Assembly: GCA_031291445.1 (NCBI GenBank)
Contig: JARLJA010000031.1
Span: 27,634 to 91,633, forward strand
DNA: 64,000 bases
Reading direction: 5' to 3'
DNA from: Xanthobacteraceae bacterium
Lineage (GTDB): Bacteria; Pseudomonadota; Alphaproteobacteria; Rhizobiales; Xanthobacteraceae
Below, piece after piece: positions 10,479 to 20,656 of the stretch (positions are counted from its first letter, which is position 1; each line of letters begins with the position of its first letter). Position numbers and translations under genes: made by a program. Below the pieces are notes generated by a model that worked only from the letters and a program-made list of their open reading frames with translations, was not told where the DNA came from and did not search any database.

Positions 10479-10736
10479 ATGAAAGCTCTTCTATTCATCA
10501 GCACGGCGCTGCTCGCCGGCACCGGCGCCGCGCGGGCTCAGTCCAATGAGCCGACCCATTTCGGCATTCGATGGAGCCAGCCGGCCCGAGGGGTGGTGGT
10601 CGTTGTGCCGAACGACTTCCTCACCCCCTACACGCCCACCTTCATCCAGGACCGAAGCAGCCCGGTCTATCACCCGCGCAGCGCCGGCAATGGTCTCAGG
10701 CCCGACGACTGGCGCGACAGCATGAACGGCAACTGA
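10479..10736 (+). CDS. small exported hypothetical protein
   Basis: 85 aa with signal peptide MKALLFISTALLAGTGAARAQ. Confidence 0.55.
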   Translation: MKALLFISTALLAGTGAARAQSNEPTHFGIRWSQPARGVVVVVPNDFLTPYTPTFIQDRSSPVYHPRSAGNGLRPDDWRDSMNGN

Positions 10737-10767
10737 GCCGGTTCGAACACGGCAATCGCATCACGCG

Positions 10768-11688
10768 CTACCGCGCGCCGGCCGGAGAGTCGTCCAGCAC
10801 GCGAAATGCGTCCTCGAGTTGCGGCGACAGCTGGACACCGAGCTTTTCGCCGGTCGGCAAACGCCCCAGGAACCATTTCCTGTAGAGCGGCAGCAGGTCC
10901 TGATTGGTGGCGAGCTTCCGCATGGCGTGCTCGACGACGGCGGCGAGCTGCGGGTCGCCTTTCCGGAACATGATCCCGTAGGGATCGTAAGAGAGGAAAT
11001 CACCGACCACCTGGAACCTGGCCTCGGCCTTGTGGGTCGCGATCAGGCCGTAAAGCAGGATGTCGTCGGTCGCGAAGGCATCGGCCTTGCCTTGCTCGAG
11101 CATCTGATAGGATTGCTCGTGATCATCGGCGGTCAGGATCGTCAGTCCAAGCGTCTCCTTTCGATCAAGTGCACGGACCGCCTGTTCGTTGGTCGTGCCC
11201 CTGGTGACGACGATGCTCTTGTGGGCGAGGTCCTGGACCGACTGGACCTGCGAGGTCCGGGAGACCATCAGCTTCGTCCCCGCGATGTAGATCACCGGCG
11301 AGAAGGCCACACGCGCGGCCCGCTCCACATTGGCCGTTGTCGAGCCGCATTCGAGGTCGACGTCTCCGTTGACGACGGCATCGATGCGGCTGCCCGACGT
11401 GACCTTGATGTAGCTGATCGAGAGCGCGGGCTCGTCGACCCGCTGGCCGATCTCGTCGACGATCGCCTCGCAGATCCCGATACTGTAGCCCACCGGCCGT
11501 CCTGCACGATCCAGAAACGAGAAGGGCGGCGAACTCTCGCGATAGCCGACGCGCACGACGTGGGTCCGCTTGATCCGGTCGAGTGCCTGCGACAGTTCGC
11601 CACCGTCCGCGGCCCGCGCGGCGCCAGCCGGCAAAGCCGCCAGAGCAGCGAACACGGCGGCGCCGATGCGCCCGAAACCCTTGCGCAT
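10768..11688 (-). CDS. amino-acid ABC transporter substrate-binding protein (GltI-like)
   Basis: Signal peptide, then IKRTHVVRVGYRESSPPFSFLD..GRPVGYSIGICEAIVDEI. Start at MRKGFGR. Confidence 0.8.
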   Translation of the reverse strand: MRKGFGRIGAAVFAALAALPAGAARAADGGELSQALDRIKRTHVVRVGYRESSPPFSFLDRAGRPVGYSIGICEAIVDEIGQRVDEPALSISYIKVTSGSRIDAVVNGDVDLECGSTTANVERAARVAFSPVIYIAGTKLMVSRTSQVQSVQDLAHKSIVVTRGTTNEQAVRALDRKETLGLTILTADDHEQSYQMLEQGKADAFATDDILLYGLIATHKAEARFQVVGDFLSYDPYGIMFRKGDPQLAAVVEHAMRKLATNQDLLPLYRKWFLGRLPTGEKLGVQLSPQLEDAFRVLDDSPAGAR

Positions 11689-11690
11689 CT

Positions 11691-12977
11691 CTAGGCCGGC
11701 ACCGGATCGCCCGGCACCGTATCCGGCGGCACCACGTCGTCGGGCCTGAGTCCGTGCTCGGCCGCCAGTTCGTTCTCCCATTTCGCCACCACCGCCGTCG
11801 CCAGCGTGTTGCCGATGACGTTGGTCGCGCTGCGCCCCATGTCCAGGAAGGTGTCGATGCCCATGATCATCAACAGCCCCGCTTCGGGAATGTCGAACTG
11901 CGCCAGCGTCGAGGCGATCACCACCAGCGAGGCGCGAGGCACCCCCGCCACGCCCTTCGATGTGATCATCAGCGTCGCCAGCATCGCGAACTGGGTGCCG
12001 AGCGACATTTCAATGCGATAGCTCTGGGCGATGAAGATGCTCGCGAAGGTGCAATACATCATCGTGCCGTCGAGATTGAAGGAATATCCGAGCGGCAGCA
12101 CGAAGGACGAGATCCTGTGCGACGCCCCGAACCGGTTGAGGCCCTCCAGCGTCTTCGGATAGGCCGCCTCCGAGCTTGCGGTCGAAAACGCGATCATCAG
12201 CGGCTCGCGGATGAGCTTCAGCAGGTGGGCATAGCGTGGGCCGATGACGAGGAAGCCGACGACGACAAGGAGGGCCCAGAGGATCAACAGCGAGGCGTAG
12301 AAGCCGCCCATGAAGACGACCAGCTTCCAGAGCACCCCAAGGCCGTTCTTTGCCACCGTCGCGGTCACCGCGGCCCACACCGCGACCGGCGCGAACAGCA
12401 TCACGTAGGAGGTGACCTTGAGCATCACGTGGGCGAGGTCCTCGATCATGCTCAACATCGGCTTGGAACGCTCGGGCATCGCTCCCAGCGCCACCGAGAA
12501 GAACACGGCAAACACCACGATCTGGAGGATCTCGTTCTGCGCCATGGCGTCGGCAATCGACGTCGGGACCAGATGGGTGAGGAATTTCTCGAGCGAAAAA
12601 GCCGACACCGGAAGCCCGGTCGACTGCGTCGCCGCCGGAAGCGTCCCGGGGAAGTTGGCGCCCGGCTGCAGAAGGTTGACCATCAAGAGGCCGAGCAGCA
12701 GCGAAACGAACGAGGCCGTCAGGAACCAGCCCATGGTCTTGGCGAAGATGCGCCCGAGCCGGGCACCACTTCCCATATGGGCAATGCCGCCGACCAGTGT
12801 CGCGAACACCAGTGGGGCAATGATCATCTTGATCAGGCGCAGGAACAGCATCGCGACGAGATTGACGCTGTAGGCGAGATCGGCGCGGTTGTCCGGGAGA
12901 TATTGATAGATCAGGGCTCCCATCACGACGCCGACCAGCATCGCGCCGAGAATCTGGCCCGTAAATTTGTTGGACAT
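11691..12977 (-). CDS. dicarboxylate/amino acid:cation (DAACS) symporter
   Basis: LPLGYSFNLDGTMMYCTFASIFIAQ and IMGIDTFLDMGRSATNVIGN motifs. Confidence 0.9.
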   Translation of the reverse strand: MSNKFTGQILGAMLVGVVMGALIYQYLPDNRADLAYSVNLVAMLFLRLIKMIIAPLVFATLVGGIAHMGSGARLGRIFAKTMGWFLTASFVSLLLGLLMVNLLQPGANFPGTLPAATQSTGLPVSAFSLEKFLTHLVPTSIADAMAQNEILQIVVFAVFFSVALGAMPERSKPMLSMIEDLAHVMLKVTSYVMLFAPVAVWAAVTATVAKNGLGVLWKLVVFMGGFYASLLILWALLVVVGFLVIGPRYAHLLKLIREPLMIAFSTASSEAAYPKTLEGLNRFGASHRISSFVLPLGYSFNLDGTMMYCTFASIFIAQSYRIEMSLGTQFAMLATLMITSKGVAGVPRASLVVIASTLAQFDIPEAGLLMIMGIDTFLDMGRSATNVIGNTLATAVVAKWENELAAEHGLRPDDVVPPDTVPGDPVPA

Positions 12978-13143
12978 CAGAGATCACCTCATCCCGTGCC
13001 CCGGCCACCTCAGTATGAGGCAAATTCGCGTTTGGGCAACCGTCCCGATGGCGGCATGCGCGTGCCCGCATTCCGCGGCCCGGCCTCGATCGGCCGTGAC
13101 CGGGGCTCCGGGCAGGCCAGGTCGCCCGGCGGCGCGTTGGACT

Positions 13144-15036
13144 CTAGATCTCGATCTGGCCGCCGAGTTCGATCACCCGGCCAGGCGGGATGCTGAAGAA
13201 CTCGGTGGCGGCCAGCGCGTTGCGGTGCATCGCCTCGAACAGCTTGCTCCTGATCCGGCCGATCCCGTGCGCTTGCGCCGGCACGATCGTGACCCTGCCG
13301 ACGAAGAAGGAGGTATCCATCAGGTTGAATTGCATGTCCTCGTGCTCGGCGCCGCATTGTTCGAGCACCTTGGGAATGTTCGGCTGCTGCATGAACCCGC
13401 AGCGCACCACCATCGCATGAAAATTGTCGGCAAAATGCGTCAGTTCGAAGCGCCGGGCGTGCGGCACGCGCGGGTAGTTCTCGGTCACGACATGGAGCAG
13501 AACGATGCGCTGGTGCAGCACCTTGTTGTGCTTGAGGTTGTGCAGCAGCGGCACGGGAACGACGTCGGTCCGGCTCGTCATGTAGACCGCCGTTCCCGGG
13601 ACCCGCGCCTTGGTGTGGACCTGGCCGATGAAATCGGTGAGCGGCAGCGTGTCGCGCTCGAGCTTGAGCAGCATGGTGGCGCGGCCTCGCCGCCATGTCA
13701 TCATCAGGCTGAAGATCACGAATGCGACGACCAGCGGAAACCATCCCCCTTCCAGCACCTTCATCATGTTGGCGGTCACGAAGGAGAGGTCGACCAGGAC
13801 GAAGATCCCGGCAACCGCGACGCTCGACGCCAGGTTCCAGCCCCAGATTTCGCGCATTGCGAGGAACATCAGCCCCGAAGTCAGCAACATGGTGAGCGAA
13901 ACCGCGATGCCGAAGGCCGCGGCGAGATTGTCGGACGAGCGGAACGCCAGCGTCAACCCCAGCGTCAAAATCATCAGTGTCCAATTGACGAAGCCGACAT
14001 AGATCTGGCCGTAGCCCTCGGCCGAGGTCTGGGTGATATGCAGCCGGGGACACAGGCCGAGCTGGATCGCCTGCCGGGTCATCGAAAACGCGCCGCTGAT
14101 GATCGACTGGCTGGCGATGATGGTGGCGACGGTGGCCAGCGCCACCAGCGGCACCTGCAGGGCCTCCGGGCAGAGCGCGAAGAACGGATTGGCGCCGGCC
14201 GCAACCTCGCCATCGGCGACCACCGCGGCCTGGCCGGCATAGTTCAGCAGCAGCATGGGCAGGACCAGGCCGTACCACGCGGTGCGGATCGGCCGGGGCC
14301 CGAAGTGCCCCATGTCGGCATACAGCGCTTCGGCACCGGTCGCGCAGAGAAAGACCGCGCCGAGCACCAGGAAACCGGTGAATCCGTGGGTGAACAGATA
14401 GGTCAGCCCGTAGCGTGGATCGAGCGCCACCAGAACGCCGGGATGCCGCACCAACCCCGACAGCCCAAGCAGGCCGATGGTGATGAACCAGAACACCATG
14501 ATCGGACCGAACAGCTTGCCGATCCGCGCGCTGCCCTGGGACTGCAGCGCGAACAGCGCGACGAGGATGACGGCCGAAAACGGCACCACATAGGGCTCGA
14601 TCGCCGGAATCGGCGCCTTCAATCCCTCCAGCGCGCTCAGCACCGAGATCGCGGGCGTGATCGCGCCATCGCCGTAAAGCAGCGCCGCGCCGAGCACGCC
14701 CATGGCGATCACGCCGACGCGGGTGCCGTGCTTGATGCCGAGCAGCGACATCAGCGCCAGAATACCACCCTCGCCATCGTTGTCCGCGCGCATCACCACC
14801 GCGACGTATTTGATCGACGTGGTGATCACGAGCGTCCACACGATCAGCGACAGCATCCCGATCGCGACTTCGGCGGTCGCACCGCCGCCGGCCCACTCGA
14901 TCGCGGTCTTCATGGTGTAGAGCGGACTGGTGCCGATATCGCCGTAGACGACGCCGAGCGCACCCATTGCCAGGACTCCGAGGCTGCCGCGCGGCGCCTC
15001 ATGCTCGGACTCGGCGGCTACGGCCATGGTGGTCAT
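13144..15036 (-). CDS. kup: Kup potassium uptake protein
   Basis: GVVYGDIGTSPLYT, GDGAITPAISVLSALEGL. Start at MTTMAVAAE. Confidence 0.9.
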   Translation of the reverse strand: MTTMAVAAESEHEAPRGSLGVLAMGALGVVYGDIGTSPLYTMKTAIEWAGGGATAEVAIGMLSLIVWTLVITTSIKYVAVVMRADNDGEGGILALMSLLGIKHGTRVGVIAMGVLGAALLYGDGAITPAISVLSALEGLKAPIPAIEPYVVPFSAVILVALFALQSQGSARIGKLFGPIMVFWFITIGLLGLSGLVRHPGVLVALDPRYGLTYLFTHGFTGFLVLGAVFLCATGAEALYADMGHFGPRPIRTAWYGLVLPMLLLNYAGQAAVVADGEVAAGANPFFALCPEALQVPLVALATVATIIASQSIISGAFSMTRQAIQLGLCPRLHITQTSAEGYGQIYVGFVNWTLMILTLGLTLAFRSSDNLAAAFGIAVSLTMLLTSGLMFLAMREIWGWNLASSVAVAGIFVLVDLSFVTANMMKVLEGGWFPLVVAFVIFSLMMTWRRGRATMLLKLERDTLPLTDFIGQVHTKARVPGTAVYMTSRTDVVPVPLLHNLKHNKVLHQRIVLLHVVTENYPRVPHARRFELTHFADNFHAMVVRCGFMQQPNIPKVLEQCGAEHEDMQFNLMDTSFFVGRVTIVPAQAHGIGRIRSKLFEAMHRNALAATEFFSIPPGRVIELGGQIEI

Positions 15037-15166
15037 CGGAGGTCCCCGCGGGCAGGAGTTGCCAATCGAACGATTGGATTGAGCCAAACTGTGCCAGCGC
15101 AGCCGGCATCCGACAATACGAACCGCAGCGATTGGTCCCCCGCCCCCGGGTGAAGAATTGCACGGC

Positions 15167-16513
15167 CTAACGCGAAACGCGCCAGATGGTGCCGTTGCCG
15201 TCATCCGACACCAGGAGCGCGCCGTCATGCGCGACCGCCACGCCGACCGGACGCCCCCAGACCGCTCCCTCATCGATGACGAAGCCGGTCACAAAATCCT
15301 GGTATTCGCCGGTCGGAACGCCGTCCTTGATGCGAATGCGAACGATCTTGTAACCGGTTCGCCTCGACCGATTCCAAGAGCCGTGCAGGGCCAGGAAGGC
15401 ATCGCCGCGAAACTCGGGCGGAAAGGCGTCGCCGCGATAGAACGCCAGTTCGAGGGGCGCCGAATGAGGCTGCAGCAGGACATCCGGTACTGTAACACTG
15501 TCGCTGAGGTCGGGACGCTCGCCCTTATGCCGTGGATCCTCGTTGCTTCCGATGAAGTACCATGGCCAGCCATAGAACGCGCCCTCGCGAACGCGGGTCA
15601 CGTAGTCCGGAACGAGGTCGTCGCCGAGGCCATCGCGCTCGTTGGTCGCGCACCACACCGCACCGTTCATCGGCTGGACTGCCAGCCCGGAGCAGTTGCG
15701 AATACCGGTCGCGAACACCCGGCGGTTCTTGCCGTCGGGATCGAAGGCCAGAACGTCGGCCCGGTCGGTCTCCAGGCCCCAGCTCGCGCCGAGCGGGTGC
15801 CGGCTCGACCATGCCGCCAGCCCACCAGAAGGCGGCGCCATGCCCTCCGCGGCATTGCTGGCTGAGCCCACCGAAACCAGCATCCGCTTGCCGTCGGACG
15901 TAAAGGCGATGTCCCGCGTCGAATGTCCCGAGTGGTCCGGAAGATCCGCGACGACGGTTTCCGGCAGGCCTGCGGCCTCGAGGTCGCCGCTGCGATAGGG
16001 AAAGCGCACGACGCTGTCTGTATTGGCGACGTAAACCCACTTCGGATCGTCGCCGTCGGGAAAGAAGGCGATGCCGAACGGCTGCTTGAGGCCGCTCGCA
16101 TAGACCGCGTTCCTCACCGGCTGCGTGGCGCCAGCGGGCGCGCGCAGCACGCGGATGCGGCCGGCGCCTGTTTCGGCGACAAAGATGTCGCCGTTCGGCG
16201 CGACCCGCAGGATGCGAGGACCGCTCAGACCCTCGGCGAACAGGTCGATCCGGAAGCCCGCGGGAACCTGCGGCACGGCCGCTCGCGGCCGGGACACCAC
16301 GCGCGGCCCGTTCGCCACCGAGGGGGTGGCGCCGGGTTTCGGCAGGTCCTGGGGTCTGAGCAATCGGCTGGTCCCGGGACTGTCGAGACGCCAATCCCCG
16401 AACGCGCGCTGGCCGACCAGCGTCGGCGACTGCGCCGTCGCCGGCGCAATCGTGCAGGCGACAACGGACGAAAAAGCCACCGCAGTCAGGCCAAGGCTGT
16501 GCAATGTTGCCAC
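15167..16513 (-). CDS. PQQ/sorbosone dehydrogenase-like exported oxidoreductase
   Basis: Signal peptide; FVAETGAGRIRVL, GLKQPFGIAFFPDG..WVYVANTDSVVRFPY beta-propeller repeats. Confidence 0.75.
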   Translation of the reverse strand: MATLHSLGLTAVAFSSVVACTIAPATAQSPTLVGQRAFGDWRLDSPGTSRLLRPQDLPKPGATPSVANGPRVVSRPRAAVPQVPAGFRIDLFAEGLSGPRILRVAPNGDIFVAETGAGRIRVLRAPAGATQPVRNAVYASGLKQPFGIAFFPDGDDPKWVYVANTDSVVRFPYRSGDLEAAGLPETVVADLPDHSGHSTRDIAFTSDGKRMLVSVGSASNAAEGMAPPSGGLAAWSSRHPLGASWGLETDRADVLAFDPDGKNRRVFATGIRNCSGLAVQPMNGAVWCATNERDGLGDDLVPDYVTRVREGAFYGWPWYFIGSNEDPRHKGERPDLSDSVTVPDVLLQPHSAPLELAFYRGDAFPPEFRGDAFLALHGSWNRSRRTGYKIVRIRIKDGVPTGEYQDFVTGFVIDEGAVWGRPVGVAVAHDGALLVSDDGNGTIWRVSR

Positions 16514-16628
16514 GCTTGCTCCACCACTGTCAGGTCATGCGGGGCGGTCACGCGCCACATGGCCCCGTCGCCGCATTTCGGGAACGCGTCCAGAGCACGA
16601 TCGTTTCAGACAGCCGGCCTCGGGTCCG

Positions 16629-16664
16629 GATCATGCTTCAGAGAATGATCATGTTTCAGAGAAC
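16629..16664. repeat. 18-bp imperfect tandem direct repeat
   Basis: GATCATGCTTCAGAGAAT followed directly by GATCATGTTTCAGAGAAC (2 mismatches). Confidence 0.8.
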
Positions 16665-17402
16665 AAGGCCGCCGTCGACGATCAGCGTCTGCCCGACGAT
16701 GTAGGAGGCCAGCGGCGACGCGAGAAACAGCGCGGCGCCGGCCATGTCGGCCGGGGTACCGAGGCGCCCGAGCGGAATCTGCTCCAATGCAGCCGCAAGC
16801 CGCTTGGGGTTGGCGGTCGTGACCCTGGTCAGCTTGCTCTCGACGAGACCGGGCGCGATGCCGTTGACGCGAATGCCGTCCGCGGCCCAGGCCTCGCCCA
16901 GCGTCCGGGTCAGGCCGACGGCCCCCGTCTTCGAGGCGTTGTAGGCCGGATTGCCCTTGGTCGAGTGAAAGGCCGCGGTCGAACTGACGATGATCAGAGC
17001 GCCCCTCGCGTGCATCAGCATCTCCTGGAACTTGATGGCGCAGGCCATCAGGCTCATCAGATTGACCTCGACCACCTTGCGGAAGCCCGCGAGCTCGAAC
17101 TCGCCGCGCTTGTAGAGTACCGTGCCCTGCGCCAGCACGAGAACGTCGAGACGATCGAACGGCACCGACCAGGTCTCGATCGCGCGCGAGTCGCTGACAT
17201 CGAGCTGGGCGTAACGCAGTCCGCTCAGGTCGGAGCCGTCCTCGCCGCGGTAGTCATCGGCGCTCGCGCGGGTGCCGACGACGTGAACGGTCGCGCCCCT
17301 GGTGCGGAAGGCGTGGGCAATGCCGTTGCCGATGCCGCTGGATCCCCCAACCACGAGCACCGTCTTGCCGCCGAAATCCAGGTCGTTTCCCACAGCAGTC
17401 AC
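16656..17402 (-). CDS. SDR family oxidoreductase
   Basis: VLVVGGSSGIGNGIA, YNASKTGAVGLTRTLG, VDGGLVL. Confidence 0.85.
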   Translation of the reverse strand: MTAVGNDLDFGGKTVLVVGGSSGIGNGIAHAFRTRGATVHVVGTRASADDYRGEDGSDLSGLRYAQLDVSDSRAIETWSVPFDRLDVLVLAQGTVLYKRGEFELAGFRKVVEVNLMSLMACAIKFQEMLMHARGALIIVSSTAAFHSTKGNPAYNASKTGAVGLTRTLGEAWAADGIRVNGIAPGLVESKLTRVTTANPKRLAAALEQIPLGRLGTPADMAGAALFLASPLASYIVGQTLIVDGGLVL

Positions 17403-17513
17403 CTTTTTTGTTGGCCGCTCTTCTTCCCCGCGCCGGCCGCAGGCCCCTCGGGGTTCGAATCAGTCTAGCGAAAAGCAGGCCGCGCGCGAGGGGGACAAAC
17501 CGGAACCCGCGCC

Positions 17514-18836
17514 TCACCGGCCCGCGGGCTGGTTCGCGGCCGCGCCGCGACGCGACGGCACCGACTCGTGCATCATCGCCATGGCGGCAAGGCCGGCGGC
17601 CGTGGCAAACAGCATGTACCACGCCGGCGCGAGCGCATCGCCGGTCGCATGGATGAGCCAGGTGACGACCAGCTGGGCCGTGCCGCCGAAACTCGCGATC
17701 GCGACCGCATAGATGGTCGCGAAGGCGCCACCGCGGATGTTCTTCGGCAACCCCTCGGCGAGCGCGACATATGCGGCGCTGTAGGGAACGACGTTGATCA
17801 GGCTCAGAACCCCGAGGCCACCGAGCAGCGCCAGGCTGCTGCGGGCGTCCACGATCCACAGAAATACCGGATAGGTCAGCACCAGCGCGACGAGTTGCGG
17901 CCACACCATGACCGGACGCCGCCCGGCGCGGTCGGACAGCCAGCCCCCCAACAGCGCCCCGACGATGCCGAGGCCGTTGCTGATGACCGTCGTGGCGAAG
18001 GCCAGCTCGGGCGCCACCCGCAGCGTGGCCTCGGCATAAGTCGTCATATATTGGGTGACGTAGGTGATGATCGTTCCACTGGCCAGGATCACCAGGCCAA
18101 GCCCGAGAATGCGCGCGTTGGCGCGGACCGGGCCGACCGCGGACCGAACGGGCGTCTGGTCGCTTTCCCGCAGGTGAAGGGTCTCGGGCAGATTGCTGCG
18201 CAACCAGAGGCCAAACGGCAGGCAGATCGCGCCGAGCAGGAAGGCGATGCGCCAGCCATAGGCCTCGAGGTCGGCGGCGGGCAGGCTGCGCGACAGCAGC
18301 AGCCCGACCAGCGCGCCCGCCGTGGCGGCGATCTGCTGGCTCGCGGGCTGCCAGGACACGGCGAAGCCGCGCCGCTCCGGCGACGCCGCTTCCATCAGAT
18401 AGGCCGTGGTCGGCCCGACCTCGCCGCCGAGCGAAAAACCCTGCACCATGCGGGCGACGATGGCGATGATCGGCGCCGCGACACCGATCGAATCATAGGA
18501 CGGCGTCAGCGCCAGCACGATGAGGGCGCTCCCCATCATCGCAAAGCTGAGCACCATCGCCGGGCGGCGCCCTGCCCGGTCCGAATAGAAGCCGAGAACG
18601 AGGCCGCCGATCGGCCGGGTGACGAAACCGACACCGAAGGTGGCCAGCGACAGCATCAGGCTGGCGTATTGGCTGTCCACCGGGAAGAAGGTCCGTCCGA
18701 TCTGGATCGCGAAAAAGCTGTAGGTGATGAAATCGTAGAATTCGAGCATGTTGCCGATGCCGACGCCGAGAAGCGCGCGGCGACCCAGACCCGAGCTCCC
18801 GCGCCCTTCTTCAAGCTGTGCCGCGATCCGGTTCAT
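17514..18836 (-). CDS. MHS-type MFS transporter
   Basis: GVGIGNMLEFYDFITYSFFAIQIG, TRPIGGLVLGFYSDRAGRRP. Confidence 0.85.
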   Translation of the reverse strand: MNRIAAQLEEGRGSSGLGRRALLGVGIGNMLEFYDFITYSFFAIQIGRTFFPVDSQYASLMLSLATFGVGFVTRPIGGLVLGFYSDRAGRRPAMVLSFAMMGSALIVLALTPSYDSIGVAAPIIAIVARMVQGFSLGGEVGPTTAYLMEAASPERRGFAVSWQPASQQIAATAGALVGLLLSRSLPAADLEAYGWRIAFLLGAICLPFGLWLRSNLPETLHLRESDQTPVRSAVGPVRANARILGLGLVILASGTIITYVTQYMTTYAEATLRVAPELAFATTVISNGLGIVGALLGGWLSDRAGRRPVMVWPQLVALVLTYPVFLWIVDARSSLALLGGLGVLSLINVVPYSAAYVALAEGLPKNIRGGAFATIYAVAIASFGGTAQLVVTWLIHATGDALAPAWYMLFATAAGLAAMAMMHESVPSRRGAAANQPAGR

Positions 18837-18991
18837 GCGTCATTCCGATCTTTCGACGACAATCGACGGCTGCGAGGCGCGGTCGACTCATCCACGCTAC
18901 CCTGCGTGGCAAGACGCAACGAGTTCGCCGCCTGCGTCAAGCGTCGCCAGCGCATGAGCCCCTGCGCGGCCCGGAAGGTCGGCTGGGTCGC

Positions 18992-19114
18992 CTAGGAGCC
19001 CTGATCGTCGCGCAGGTAGCGGTGGGTCCGCGAGGCCGCCATCGCCACCGCGGAGATGAAGGCGATCGCGCACATTCCGGCCACGTACCAGTAGAAGCTG
19101 GACTCACTGCCCGC
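18992..19114 (-). pseudogene. C-terminal remnant of an MFS/MHS-type transporter
   Basis: Minus frame reads ...AGSESSFYWYVAGMCAIAFISAVAMAASRTHRYLRDDQGS*, a last-TM-plus-tail with no upstream gene body. Confidence 0.5.
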
Positions 19115-19371
19115 CTCTGGGACCGAGGGCTCCCTTCACCCACCCCACCTGCTCGGCCGGACCTGCGGCACAATGACGCCATCCACGGCAATAGGATCGC
19201 TTCGAGGTATGTCGTAGATCACATCTGGCTAGGTTCCTACCAATTAGATGCTGGGTCCACCGCTCTGCGCGGGGTCAGGCCTCCTGTCCGACCCCCACTC
19301 TTGATCTTGGCTTGGCGCGCACCGCGCTGAGCGCACCCGGATGGAGGCGAGAGCCGTCGATTGGCAGGTAG

Positions 19372-20577
19372 GTGTTTTTTCGTGCTGGTCTCAGGATGCC
19401 ATCGCTAGAACTCTCCGATAGCGCTGCGGAAGCGGCGCCCGCCACATCGATCGCCCCGAGCAAGGCGTGGCTACCCGCGGCATGGCGGATCATGTTCGTC
19501 GCCAACGTGGGCCTGATGGCAGCGCTGTTCGTCTACAAGATCAAATTCAGCTCGCCCGACCTGCAATACACGCTGCTGCTCGCCGACTATCACTTCGGGT
19601 TCATGAAGCGCGCCCTGATCGGGGCGCTGGTCGGCCTGGTGTTTCCAGAGCTGCCGACCTGGGCGCCCTACGCGCTCGGCACCGCCGTCTGGTTTGCCAA
19701 TCTCGGGGTCTTCGCCCTGCTGTTCGACAAGGTCTTCGGCCTGCGCCGGCAGATGCCGCTGCTCGTCTTCATCATCGCGTCGCCGCTGTTCCTGAAGAAC
19801 TTCATCCAGACGCTCGGCTACTACGACATCTACGGATGCCTGGTGGCGACCATCTTCCTGTTGGTGCCGGCCCGTTCGGTGGTCTACGTGCTCTCGGCCA
19901 CCGCCGCAGCGGTCGTCCTCCTGGTGATTCATCACCTGCACATGCTGCTGTACATACCGACGCTGATCGTCATCGTGGGCTTTCGCTACTATCTGGTCAG
20001 ACCGATCGGCCGGACCGGCCTGCTTGTTGCGGGCGCCAGCCTGGTTCTGGTCGCCGCCGTTTTCCTCTTCCTGCAGTTCGCCGGATCGCCCGCGGTCCCG
20101 ATCGAGCAGCTCGAAGCCTACATGAACTCCCGAATGACCGGACCGCCGCTGCGCGGGACCATCTGGGTCGCCATCTTCTATCGCACGGTCGGCGACGAGC
20201 TTCATGATACATGGAACTTCATGTCGACCAACCTTCTGCGCTTTCCGGTCTATATCGGCCTGGTGGCACTGCATTGGCCGTTGATCAGGCTGTTCGGGAG
20301 CATCATCGAAGATCTCGCCTCGCCGCTTCATCGCCGCCTGGTCGTCGCCGCCCTTGTCGCCGTGAGCCTCGGCTACGTGATCATCTTTGCCGTCATTTTC
20401 GACTATTCGCGCTGGGTCGCGAGCTGGGCAACCTGCATGATCTTGCTGCTTCTCGCCACCAAGCAGCTTGCGGCCGCACTCGGGACGTCGACAGCGTCGT
20501 TTGACGAGCGGCGCGCGCGCGGGTTCGCCTGGATCCTGACGTTCGTGCCCCGGCTCGGAACTGTCACTCCGTTCTGA
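19372..20577 (+). CDS. polytopic membrane protein of unknown function
   Basis: Many hydrophobic segments, about 9 predicted by eye. Start could also be at 19396 (MPSLEL). Confidence 0.65.
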   Translation: MFFRAGLRMPSLELSDSAAEAAPATSIAPSKAWLPAAWRIMFVANVGLMAALFVYKIKFSSPDLQYTLLLADYHFGFMKRALIGALVGLVFPELPTWAPYALGTAVWFANLGVFALLFDKVFGLRRQMPLLVFIIASPLFLKNFIQTLGYYDIYGCLVATIFLLVPARSVVYVLSATAAAVVLLVIHHLHMLLYIPTLIVIVGFRYYLVRPIGRTGLLVAGASLVLVAAVFLFLQFAGSPAVPIEQLEAYMNSRMTGPPLRGTIWVAIFYRTVGDELHDTWNFMSTNLLRFPVYIGLVALHWPLIRLFGSIIEDLASPLHRRLVVAALVAVSLGYVIIFAVIFDYSRWVASWATCMILLLLATKQLAAALGTSTASFDERRARGFAWILTFVPRLGTVTPF

Positions 20578-20602
20578 AGCTGCGCGGCCTGGTGCCGCTT
20601 TT

Positions 20603-20645
20603 CGAAGTTCGTGCGGGGAGCGTGCAACACGACCCACGAACTTCG
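20603..20645. terminator. hairpin terminator between convergent genes
   Basis: Perfect 11-bp stem CGAAGTTCGTG/CACGAACTTCG. Confidence 0.65.
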
Positions 20646-20656
20646 GAAACAGGGTA

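Noticed and set aside
12967-15153. 728-aa plus-strand ORF
   Set aside because: Antisense to kup, with His/Gln/Arg-rich shadow composition.
19110-19370. Possible tRNA or IS remnant in the intergenic region
   Set aside because: No cloverleaf, terminal inverted repeats or transposase-like reading frame could be supported by eye.
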